From contig CACAZG010000002.1 in assembly GCA_902536975.1 (NCBI GenBank), forward strand, positions 1-64,000: a DNA stretch of 64,000 nucleotides. Reading direction: 5' to 3'. Positions 31,344-39,709 of this stretch are shown piece after piece (position 1 is the first letter of the stretch; every line of letters begins with the position of its first letter). This DNA comes from an uncultured Pelagibacteraceae bacterium. GTDB taxonomy: Bacteria; Pseudomonadota; Alphaproteobacteria; Pelagibacterales; Pelagibacteraceae. Position numbers and translations under genes: made by a program. The notes under the pieces were generated by a model. That model was not told where the DNA came from and ran no database searches. It saw only the letters and a program-made list of their open reading frames with translations.

Positions 31344-31348
31344 CTGTT

Positions 31349-31624
31349 ATGATCCTAAAAGGCACTAAATTTCAATTAAAAGTTTGGAAATATCTTAAAA
31401 AAATACCAAAAGGTCAGTTACGAACTTATTCTGATGTAGCAAAGGCTATAAATAAACCAAAATCAGTAAGAGCTGTGGCAAATGCAATAGGAAAGAACCC
31501 ATATGCCCCAAAAATACCTTGTCACAGAGTAATCAGGTCGGATGGTTCATTGGGCGGCTATTCAGGCAAAGGTGGGATAAATACTAAGAGAAAATTACTC
31601 AAATCAGAGGGTATTTTGCTCTAG
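31349..31624 (+). CDS. ogt: Methylated-DNA--protein-cysteine methyltransferase (minimal, DNA-binding/active-site domain only)
   Basis: 91 aa; FQLKVWKYLKKIPKGQLRTYSDVA...NPYAPKIPCHRVIRSDGSLGGYSGG-type region with PCHRV active-site Cys. Confidence 0.9.
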   Translation: MILKGTKFQLKVWKYLKKIPKGQLRTYSDVAKAINKPKSVRAVANAIGKNPYAPKIPCHRVIRSDGSLGGYSGKGGINTKRKLLKSEGILL

Positions 31625-32132
31625 AAATGTTAAAAATCAACGGTTTTTGCTTATAATACAGTATTTAGTCATTTTTTTCAATATCACCTATAAGTTGCAC
31701 CATAAAACAGAAAATGTTTAAAATAGAGGGTATTTTGGGCTTTTAAATGCTATATTCTATTTTTGCAAAGCTAATTAAAATTACTCATTATTCTATCAAA
31801 AATTCTGATTTTAATATTTTAAATAATCGCAATTAAATATCTTTGAATATTATAAACTAGTAAAAATAACATATTTACTTGCTTTTTTAAGCATCTGAAT
31901 TATTAAATTTAAGGAACTATTATTTTAGCTTATAAGTAAGATAAAATCCCTACCCTATTTACTTAAATCTTCTTAGAAATTTATTAAATAATAAAAAATA
32001 ATGACTACTAGCTTTGTTATAAAAATCAAATTTATATATTAATTATATATATTGTAAATAATAAAAAAAAATCAATAATAACAATTATTTATTAATAATA
32101 ATTTAAGTATTAGTTTAATATATAAGTAAGTA

Positions 32133-32993
32133 TTACTTACCTATATAAAGTTTAGATAAATAATATTCTCTCCTAGATATATATAAACCACAAAGAACAA
32201 TTATAAAAAGCCCCAAATATGTCCAATTATCTGGCAATTCATTGAATATATAATAACTAAGCAAAATATTAGTAATAATTTCAGTATATCCAAGAGGAGC
32301 AAGTTTAGAGGCATCTGCTAATTTTAATGATAGGATTATAAAAAGATGTGCAATTGCAGCTATAAAGCCAATTAAAGCCATCATAATCCACTGACTATTA
32401 GATGGTTGTATCCAGACACCTGGCATAAAGAAAGTCATTACTATAGTCCCTACTGTTCCAGCAAATAACAAAGTCAAAAGTGAGTTATCTGATGAACTTA
32501 ATTTTCGAGTAATAATTAAGTAAAACCCATAGCAAATACCATTACCCAAGGCAGCTAAAGTTGCCAAATTAATCTCTATAAAACCTGGTCTGATTACAAT
32601 TAAGGTACCTATAAAACCCATAGATACTGCAGTCCACCTTCTTAAACCCACCTTTTCATTTAGAAAAAAAGGTGACATTGCAGTTACACATATAGGAGCG
32701 ACAAATGCTAGTGTAAGTGCTTTTGGTAATGAAATTTCAGAAATTGCATAAAAGAATAAATAAGTGGAAAATACAAAAATCAACCCTCTTATCAATTGTA
32801 GTAAAGGTTTTTTACTCCAAACTAAAGATTTTCTATCAAAAATAAGCATTATTAAAAGAGCAAAAACAACTGTAAAAAAATATCTAGCCCAAGTAATTTG
32901 CAAAACATCCATAGAAGAGCTTAAATATTTAGCAAAAGCATCCATAAAAGGAACAATCATCCAAGCGGATGCATTGAGTATCACAGCCTTCAT
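32133..32993 (-). CDS. EamA/DMT family transporter
   Basis: 286 aa, about 10 TM segments, two EamA-like halves. Confidence 0.85.
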   Translation of the reverse strand: MKAVILNASAWMIVPFMDAFAKYLSSSMDVLQITWARYFFTVVFALLIMLIFDRKSLVWSKKPLLQLIRGLIFVFSTYLFFYAISEISLPKALTLAFVAPICVTAMSPFFLNEKVGLRRWTAVSMGFIGTLIVIRPGFIEINLATLAALGNGICYGFYLIITRKLSSSDNSLLTLLFAGTVGTIVMTFFMPGVWIQPSNSQWIMMALIGFIAAIAHLFIILSLKLADASKLAPLGYTEIITNILLSYYIFNELPDNWTYLGLFIIVLCGLYISRREYYLSKLYIGK

Positions 32994-33009
32994 GAAAGAA
33001 ACATAGCTC

Positions 33010-33909
33010 TTAATTAAAGTATTTTAAAGCAAAGAATACAGTTATTGGGACTGTTATTAAAGACATCAAAGTTGAAACAACAATTGTACTAGAAATATTA
33101 TCTACAATTTCTTTTGGAGAATACATAGAGGCAACTAAATAACAAAGAATGGCACTAGGCATCGATGATTGTATTAATAAAACTCCTGCTGCAAAGCCAG
33201 ATAAATTAAAAAAAGATATCAGAGCAAAGCCTATTAAAGGACCTATAATAACTCTTCCAGTGGATGTAATTAAAGCGTCCTTAAATGAAAAAACTTTCAT
33301 TTGTGTTAGAGATACACCTAAAGACATTAAAATCATTACAATCATTCCGTAAGCTAAAAGCATAACAGTATTCAAAACAAATATTGGTAAAGCTATTTCG
33401 TAATATAGAAATAGGATTGTTGCAATTATTGCATAAAATGATGGGCTTTTAACTATTACATTTAAATCAAATTCTCTTTTAGCCAGAAAAATATTAAGAG
33501 TGAAATGCAGTAAAACAACCAATGATGATATAGCTGCGGCTATTCCCATACCAAGTTTTCCATATGCAAACAAACATATTGGGATACCCATATTACCAGT
33601 ATTAGGTAGAAAGAATGTTGGTAATTCTCTAAGATAGTCTTTTTTCATTAATAATAGGAAAATTAATCCAACGATTAAAAAAGAAGTCAAAAGAATAATA
33701 GCGTATAAAAAATACTCAGAGAACATTGCAAAAGTTACACCACTAGCTGATATAGAAAATATTACTATAGATGGTGTACCGAAATTAGCTGAGTAAGTCG
33801 TTATAAAAGATGTATCAAAGTTTGGATTTTTTTTACCAAGAAAGTAACCAATACCTACAATAAAAAAAACTGGAAATAGAACTTCAAAAAGTTTGATATA
33901 AAGTTCCAT
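33010..33909 (-). CDS. Auxin efflux carrier (AEC) family transporter
   Basis: 299 aa polytopic; FFLPNTGNMGIPICLFAYG motif. Confidence 0.85.
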   Translation of the reverse strand: MELYIKLFEVLFPVFFIVGIGYFLGKKNPNFDTSFITTYSANFGTPSIVIFSISASGVTFAMFSEYFLYAIILLTSFLIVGLIFLLLMKKDYLRELPTFFLPNTGNMGIPICLFAYGKLGMGIAAAISSLVVLLHFTLNIFLAKREFDLNVIVKSPSFYAIIATILFLYYEIALPIFVLNTVMLLAYGMIVMILMSLGVSLTQMKVFSFKDALITSTGRVIIGPLIGFALISFFNLSGFAAGVLLIQSSMPSAILCYLVASMYSPKEIVDNISSTIVVSTLMSLITVPITVFFALKYFN

Positions 33910-35198
33910 TAAAATAATCTTATTAATACTGGATTTTTAATTATGTTTCGATTTAATTTAAAAGATTTAATACATTTTTGAGAACTTAATTCATTTGCAT
34001 CATGAGTAATAATTACAATTGATGCTGTTTTTTTTTTACTATTTGGTATCTGGATAATTCTTTGAATTGATATTTTATAGTTTGCAAAAATTTTTGTAAT
34101 AGATGACAAAACTCCTGGTTTATCTTTAACTTCTAGTCTTACATACAGTGAATTAGATGAAATATCTTTATTAAAAATTTTTGGTTTTTGTCTTTTTGTT
34201 CTAGTAATTCCAAAAGGAAATTTAATATTTCCTCTTAAAATAGACAACAGGTCTGACATTATCGCGGATGATGTTGGTCCAGGTCCTGCTCCTTCACCTT
34301 GTAAAACACTCTCTCCTATTGGTGATCCATTTAAAATTACAGCATTCATCACGCCACTAACATTTCCGATATAAGAGTCTTTGTTAACCATGCAGGGATG
34401 AACTCTCTCAAAAATACGATTTTTAATAATCTCTGTAATACCAAGTAATTTAATTCTAAAGTTTAACTGATTGGCTATTTCAATATCTTTAAATTCAATA
34501 TTTTCGATACCTTCCATCAAACAGTTTGATTTTGAAATTTTTTTATTAAATGCTAGTGAAGAAAGTATTTTTATTTTTGCCAATGCATCATATCCATTTA
34601 AATCTAATTTAGGATTTCCAGGTTCAGCATAACCGAGGTTCTGAGCTTTTTTTAAAACACTATCAAAACTATCTTTAGTTTTTTCCATCTCGGACAAAAT
34701 ATAATTACATGTGCCATTAAGAATTCCATAAACTTTTGTTATTTTATTAGTTGCAAGACCTTCTTTTATAATTCTAATTATTGGTATACCTCCAGCCACA
34801 GATGCTTCGAATTCTAAATTTACTTTATTTTTTTCAGCTAATTCACCAAGCTTATCTCCATGTTTAGATATGAGTGCTTTATTTGGTGTAATAACATGAA
34901 TTTTATTTTTTAAAGCGGTTTCAATAACTTTCTTTGATATTCCACCTGATAAACCGATTGCTTCGATTATTATATGAAGATTTTTTATTTTTAAAATATC
35001 TAAAGGGTTTGAGTAAAATATTTTTTTGTTTATTTTAAATTTTCTTTTTTTGTTTTTATTTTTAGCTGAGATCCCAACAACTTTTATTTTCTTTCCAGTC
35101 TTAATTTCAATATCTTTTTTTTTAATATTTAACTCATTGTATACATATGATCCTATTTGACCGAGACCGATTACAGCAATATTTATATTTTTACTCAT
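33909..35198 (-). CDS. hom: Homoserine dehydrogenase
   Basis: IAVIGLGQIGSYV...TPNKALISKHGDKL...ASVAGGIPIIRIIKEGLATNKITKVYGILNGTCNYILSEM; C-terminal ACT domain. Confidence 0.95.
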   Translation of the reverse strand: MSKNINIAVIGLGQIGSYVYNELNIKKKDIEIKTGKKIKVVGISAKNKNKKRKFKINKKIFYSNPLDILKIKNLHIIIEAIGLSGGISKKVIETALKNKIHVITPNKALISKHGDKLGELAEKNKVNLEFEASVAGGIPIIRIIKEGLATNKITKVYGILNGTCNYILSEMEKTKDSFDSVLKKAQNLGYAEPGNPKLDLNGYDALAKIKILSSLAFNKKISKSNCLMEGIENIEFKDIEIANQLNFRIKLLGITEIIKNRIFERVHPCMVNKDSYIGNVSGVMNAVILNGSPIGESVLQGEGAGPGPTSSAIMSDLLSILRGNIKFPFGITRTKRQKPKIFNKDISSNSLYVRLEVKDKPGVLSSITKIFANYKISIQRIIQIPNSKKKTASIVIITHDANELSSQKCIKSFKLNRNIIKNPVLIRLF

Positions 35199-35204
35199 TT
35201 TTCA

Positions 35205-35408
35205 TTAATCTAATTTAGGAAAATCACTTAGTTCTCCATATTTAATTACATTATTTTTAAACTCATCAAAAGAGGTTTCATTTTCAAAATTTAGTTTTGT
35301 AATATCTGAATTTATGTTTTCTTCATCAACTTTCCACATTGAAACAGGATGATTTAGAGAACAATGTGATAAAATAATTAAAAATAATATGATTAGTATT
35401 TTTCTACA
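35205..35408 (-). CDS. Small predicted lipoprotein
   Basis: MCRKILIILFLIILSHCSLNHPVSMW: hydrophobic segment and lipobox-like LSHC; internal ATG start preferred over 35429. Confidence 0.45.
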   Translation of the reverse strand, partial: CRKILIILFLIILSHCSLNHPVSMWKVDEENINSDITKLNFENETSFDEFKNNVIKYGELSDFPKLD

Positions 35409-36429
35409 CATTAAGGCCTTCACCTTCATTAAATTTAAAATAATAATTCATATTTTGCACAGCTTGTCCCCCACCACCTTTAATCAAATTATCAATTGCA
35501 GACAATATTATTATTTTATCTTTATATTTGCTATTACATACTGAAATTAAACAATTATTAGTATTAATTACATCGTTAGTGCTTAAAAATGTATTTATTT
35601 TAGAAATTTTCACAAACTTATGACTTTTGTAGTGATTGGTTAAAACATTTTTAATTTTTCTTAGGGTAGCACCCTTTTTTATATCAACATATATAGTACT
35701 TAATATTCCTCTAAACATTGGTGTAAGATGTGGAGTAAAATGAAATTTATTTTTTTTTTCAGTTTTTAAGTCTAATTCTTGTTGAATTTCAGAATTATGT
35801 CTATGATTTGCTAATCCATAAGCACTAAGGGACTCGTATAGATTTTTATTTTTAAATTTTTTATGCACCCCTCTTCCAGCTCCTGAATAACCAGATTTAG
35901 AGTCTATGATAATTGTTTTGTTATTAATTAGGTTTTTTTTTATTAATGGAATTAGTGGAATTAATACCGTAGTTGGATAACATCCAGGACAAGATATAAT
36001 TTTAAATTTTTTTATTAATTTTCCACTTATTTCTGGAATAGAATAAATACTATCTTTAATTAGATTTGAGGCGCGATGTTTAATTTTATACCATTTTTCA
36101 TATTCATTTTTAGTATTGAGTCTAAAATCTGCTGCAAGATCTATAAGGAGATTATTTTTTTTTAGATATTTTGATATAGATTGGGCTTCACCATTTGGAA
36201 GTGCTGTAAATATAATATCTACATCTGATAGGTATTTTTTGTTAAACTTGGATATCTTTGGCAGTTGAAACTTCTTTAAATCACTATCATAAAACTCAAT
36301 TTTTTTTCCAACCGATGAACTACCACATAAATATTTTATATTTATATGTTTATGTTTACAAAGGAGCTTTGTTAATTGTAATCCTATATATCCGGTTGCT
36401 CCACAAATAAGTACATTTTTCTTAAGCAT
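35404..36429 (-). CDS. argC: N-acetyl-gamma-glutamyl-phosphate reductase
   Basis: ICGATGYIGLQLTKLL...ISCPGCYPTTVLIPL...SGYSGAGRG. Confidence 0.95.
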   Translation of the reverse strand: MLKKNVLICGATGYIGLQLTKLLCKHKHINIKYLCGSSSVGKKIEFYDSDLKKFQLPKISKFNKKYLSDVDIIFTALPNGEAQSISKYLKKNNLLIDLAADFRLNTKNEYEKWYKIKHRASNLIKDSIYSIPEISGKLIKKFKIISCPGCYPTTVLIPLIPLIKKNLINNKTIIIDSKSGYSGAGRGVHKKFKNKNLYESLSAYGLANHRHNSEIQQELDLKTEKKNKFHFTPHLTPMFRGILSTIYVDIKKGATLRKIKNVLTNHYKSHKFVKISKINTFLSTNDVINTNNCLISVCNSKYKDKIIILSAIDNLIKGGGGQAVQNMNYYFKFNEGEGLNV

Positions 36430-36462
36430 AAATTAATATAACAGTTGAAAATTAAAAAGAAA

Positions 36463-36894
36463 TTATCTTTTAGAGAATTGAAAGCTTCTTCTTGCTTTTG
36501 CTCTACCTGGTTTTTTTCTCTCAACAGATCTAGAGTCTCTGGTTGTTAGTTTTTCCTTACGTAGAGTTGATTTTAATGTTTCATCAAATTTAAGTAAAGC
36601 CCTTGAAATACCATGTACTAATGCACCAGCTTGACCAGTTTGACCTCCTCCAACAACTTTAGATCTAACATCATAATCAGTTGATTGATTTATTATTTCA
36701 AATGGTCTTAAAATTTGCATTTTGTGGTTTGCTCTAGGAAAATAATCATCAAGTGATTTTCCATTAACATAGAATTTACCCGTACCCTTTTTTACCCAAA
36801 CTTTAGCAACTGATTTTTTTCTTCTTCCTGTAGCATATTTGCTATCTTTAAAATCTAATTTTATTTTTGGTGATGATGTTTGATTGCTTTCCAT
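36463..36894 (-). CDS. rpsI: 30S ribosomal protein S9
   Basis: YATGRRKKSVAKVWVKKGTGKFYVNG...GGGQTGQAGALVHGISRALL...DSRSVERKKPGRAKARRSFQFSKR. Confidence 0.98.
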   Translation of the reverse strand: MESNQTSSPKIKLDFKDSKYATGRRKKSVAKVWVKKGTGKFYVNGKSLDDYFPRANHKMQILRPFEIINQSTDYDVRSKVVGGGQTGQAGALVHGISRALLKFDETLKSTLRKEKLTTRDSRSVERKKPGRAKARRSFQFSKR

Positions 36895-36895
36895 A

Positions 36896-37354
36896 TTAAT
36901 TTCTAACTATATTTTTCTCATTAAGTTTACTGATTTCAATTACTTTTGGATTTTGTGCACCATGAGGATGATCAGCTCCAGAATAAATTTTAAGCTTTGA
37001 CAATTGTTTTTTAGCAAGAGCACCGGATGGTAACATTCTTTTGACAGCTAATTTTAAAACTTCACCAGGCTTTTTCTCACTTAATTTTTCTGGCGTTATT
37101 TCTTTTATTCCTCCTGGATAACCAGTGTGCCTGTAATATTTTTTGTTTTGAAATTTATTTCCAGTAAATTTTATTTGGTCTACATTTTTAACAACAACAA
37201 AATCGCCATGATCCATGTGAGGAGTATATTTTGTTTTATTTTTGCCTCTTATAATTTTCGATACAACTGTTGCTAGTCTACCAACAACAGCGCCTGTAGC
37301 GTCAATTTCAAACCACTCGCTATTTATCTCATCTTTTTTAACAAATTTTGTCAT
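36896..37354 (-). CDS. rplM: 50S ribosomal protein L13
   Basis: WFEIDATGAVVGRLATVVSKIIRGKNKTKYTPHMDHGDFVVV...AVKRMLPSG. Confidence 0.98.
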   Translation of the reverse strand: MTKFVKKDEINSEWFEIDATGAVVGRLATVVSKIIRGKNKTKYTPHMDHGDFVVVKNVDQIKFTGNKFQNKKYYRHTGYPGGIKEITPEKLSEKKPGEVLKLAVKRMLPSGALAKKQLSKLKIYSGADHPHGAQNPKVIEISKLNEKNIVRN

Positions 37355-37440
37355 GACTGCGGGATTAATACTTATAATTACTTATATTGTCAATTTATTA
37401 TATTTTTTCAGGACTTAATGGTTGATTGAATTATGAGCAT

Positions 37441-37497
37441 TTATTAGTAATAATGACCTCTTTAAAAAGGAATTCTCTAAGCTAATAATTAAAGGAG
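37441..37497 (+). promoter_or_regulatory. Candidate cis-regulatory RNA leader upstream of metY-like gene (SAM-II/SAM-V-type riboswitch is a hypothesis)
   Basis: TTATTAG (37441-37447) pairs perfectly with CTAATAA (37482-37488), just before the AAAGGAG Shine-Dalgarno (37491-37497); contains AAGCTAA reminiscent of the SAM-II-type core; methionine/sulfur gene downstream. Confidence 0.35.
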
Positions 37498-37501
37498 CCA
37501 A

Positions 37502-38833
37502 ATGAGTGATAAAAAAAAAGAATTAAAACCAAATACTTATAAATTCGATACGTTAAGCCTACATGCTGGTTATCAACCACATAAAAACGCTGGTTCAAGA
37601 CAAGTACCAATTTACCAAACTACATCATATTTGTTTGATGATGTTGACCATGCCGCTGCTCTGTTTAATTTAGAAAGAGGTGGACATATATATAGCAGAA
37701 TTTCAAATCCAACAGTTGGTGTATTAGAAGAAAGAGTCGCCTCTCTTGAAGGTGGTACAGCTGCATTAGCTACATCCTCAGGAATGAGTGCAATTTTTTT
37801 AACTGTAATGACTTTGTGTGAAGCTGGTGATCACTTAGTTGTATCATCACAATTATATGGAGGTACTGTAAACTTATTTAGGTTAACATTACCTAAATTT
37901 GGCATTAAATGTACTTTTGTTAAGCCAAGAGACACAGAAGGTTTTAAAAAAGCAATTCAAAAAAATACTAAAGGAATTTTTGGAGAACTAGTTGGTAACC
38001 CAGGTAATGAGATAATGAATATGCCTGAAATTGCTAAAATTGCACATGAGGCTGGTATACCATTAATGGTTGATGCAACTTATCAAACTCCTTATTTGTG
38101 CAAACCTTTTGAACATGGAGCTGATATAGTTATTCACTCACTTACAAAATGGATGGCTGGACATGGATCTTCAATGGCAGGAATATTAGTTGAAGGTGGA
38201 AAATTTGATTGGATGCAAAATGATAAATTTCCAACTATGACAAAACCATATGAAGGTTATCACGGTTTATCTTTTGCTGAAGAATTTGGTCCAACAGCTT
38301 TTACAATGAAAGCCAGAGCTGAAGGTATGAGAGATTTTGGTCCTTGTTTAAGTCCACAAAATGCATGGAATGTTTTACAAGGTATAGAGACTTTATCAGT
38401 TAGAATGAAAAAACATTGTTCGAACGCAGAAGAGATGGTCAAATATTTAATGAACCATGAAAGTGTTGCATGGGTATCGCATCCAAGTGTTCCTGATCAC
38501 CCAGATCATGAATTGGCAAAAAAACTTTTACCTAATGGAAGAGGTTCAATGATAGCATTTGGTATTAAAGGTGGAAAAGAAGCTGGTGTGGCATTTATCA
38601 ATAATGTAAAACTAGCATCTCACCTAGCAAATGTAGGAGACACAAGAACTTTAGTCATACATCCTGCATCAGGAACTCATTCTCAAATGGATGAGGCAAC
38701 TTTAAAGTTTGCTGGACTTTCACATGATATGATTAGATTGTCTGTTGGCATTGAAGATATTGATGATATAAAAAATGATTTCGAGGTTGGTTTTAGAGCT
38801 GCAAGAAAACCAAGACTTGTATCTAATCAATGA
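37502..38833 (+). CDS. metY: O-acetylhomoserine sulfhydrylase-like Cys/Met metabolism PLP enzyme (copy 1)
   Basis: YSRISNPTVGVLEERVASLEGGTAALATSSGMSA...VIHSLTKWMAGHG PLP lysine motif. Confidence 0.85.
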   Translation: MSDKKKELKPNTYKFDTLSLHAGYQPHKNAGSRQVPIYQTTSYLFDDVDHAAALFNLERGGHIYSRISNPTVGVLEERVASLEGGTAALATSSGMSAIFLTVMTLCEAGDHLVVSSQLYGGTVNLFRLTLPKFGIKCTFVKPRDTEGFKKAIQKNTKGIFGELVGNPGNEIMNMPEIAKIAHEAGIPLMVDATYQTPYLCKPFEHGADIVIHSLTKWMAGHGSSMAGILVEGGKFDWMQNDKFPTMTKPYEGYHGLSFAEEFGPTAFTMKARAEGMRDFGPCLSPQNAWNVLQGIETLSVRMKKHCSNAEEMVKYLMNHESVAWVSHPSVPDHPDHELAKKLLPNGRGSMIAFGIKGGKEAGVAFINNVKLASHLANVGDTRTLVIHPASGTHSQMDEATLKFAGLSHDMIRLSVGIEDIDDIKNDFEVGFRAARKPRLVSNQ

Positions 38834-39648
38834 AATTTAAAGTAAATAATAACGAAGTTTATGCTTCAACGGGAGGAAGACCGTTTGATAAAAAAAAACC
38901 TTTAATAATATTCGTTCATGGCAGTGGATTAACTCATATGACATGGGTTCTACAAACTCGATACTTTGCATTTCATGGATATAATGCTTTAGCTGTTGAT
39001 TTGCCTGGTCACGGTCTATCAGGAGGAGAAAGTTTAAAATCAATAGAAGAAATGGCTGACTGGGTTAGTGCTGTAATTGATGCAGTTGGTCACAAAGAAG
39101 CCTCTTTGGTTGGTCACTCTCAAGGATGTTTAGTTACTGTGGAATGTACTTCACGATACCCTGATAAAATTAAAACATTAAGTTTAATGGGCGGTGCTGG
39201 TGCAATACCAATGAACCCTCAATTACTTTCATTAGCTGAAAATAATGATCCAAAAGCAGTAGATTTGATGATGGATTGGGCTCACGGCCCAGCAGGACAT
39301 TTTGGAGGACATCCAGTACCTGGATTGTATCATATAAATACAGGAACAATGTTAGCGAAATCACGTACTATACAAAACACTCTTGGTGTTGATTTCAGAG
39401 CTTGTGATAATTACAAAAATGGTTTTGAAGCTGCAAAAAAAATTAAATGCCCTACACTATCGATTTTAGCAACTGATGATAAAATGTGTCCTGTAAAAGA
39501 GGGAAAGAAATTAGCAGCTTTAATTGAAGGTAGCCAGGTCGACATTATAGATAACTGTGGTCATATGATGTTATTAGAAGAAGCAGACAGAGTTTTATCA
39601 GTGCTTAAAAAATTTATAACTACAAATTATCCCCCATTATCAAGTTAA
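38830..39648 (+). CDS. Alpha/beta hydrolase
   Basis: IIFVHGSGLTHMTW...VDLPGHGLSGG...LVGHSQGCLV...DNCGHMMLLEEADRV: Ser nucleophile elbow and catalytic His. Confidence 0.88.
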   Translation: MKFKVNNNEVYASTGGRPFDKKKPLIIFVHGSGLTHMTWVLQTRYFAFHGYNALAVDLPGHGLSGGESLKSIEEMADWVSAVIDAVGHKEASLVGHSQGCLVTVECTSRYPDKIKTLSLMGGAGAIPMNPQLLSLAENNDPKAVDLMMDWAHGPAGHFGGHPVPGLYHINTGTMLAKSRTIQNTLGVDFRACDNYKNGFEAAKKIKCPTLSILATDDKMCPVKEGKKLAALIEGSQVDIIDNCGHMMLLEEADRVLSVLKKFITTNYPPLSS

Positions 39649-39709
39649 ATTTAAGCTTGATTGTGTTTTTTCATTAAAGTTAAATGGGTTTTTAAACGGA
39701 AGGGGAAAA

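Noticed and set aside
31060-31345. tmRNA, RNase P RNA, SRP RNA, 6S RNA or common riboswitches (cobalamin, TPP, glycine) as identity of the structured RNA
   Set aside because: By eye none of their hallmark motifs are present (no GAGGAAAGTCC, no tag plus CCA acceptor, no GGAAGGAAGCAGCC-type SRP core, no TPP/B12/glycine boxes); a covariance-model search is still needed
31263-31355. Short ORF ATGGCGGTAGCGCATAAAACG... inside the structured RNA
   Set aside because: About 25 codons, runs through the terminator hairpin and T-tract, no obvious Shine-Dalgarno; likely chance
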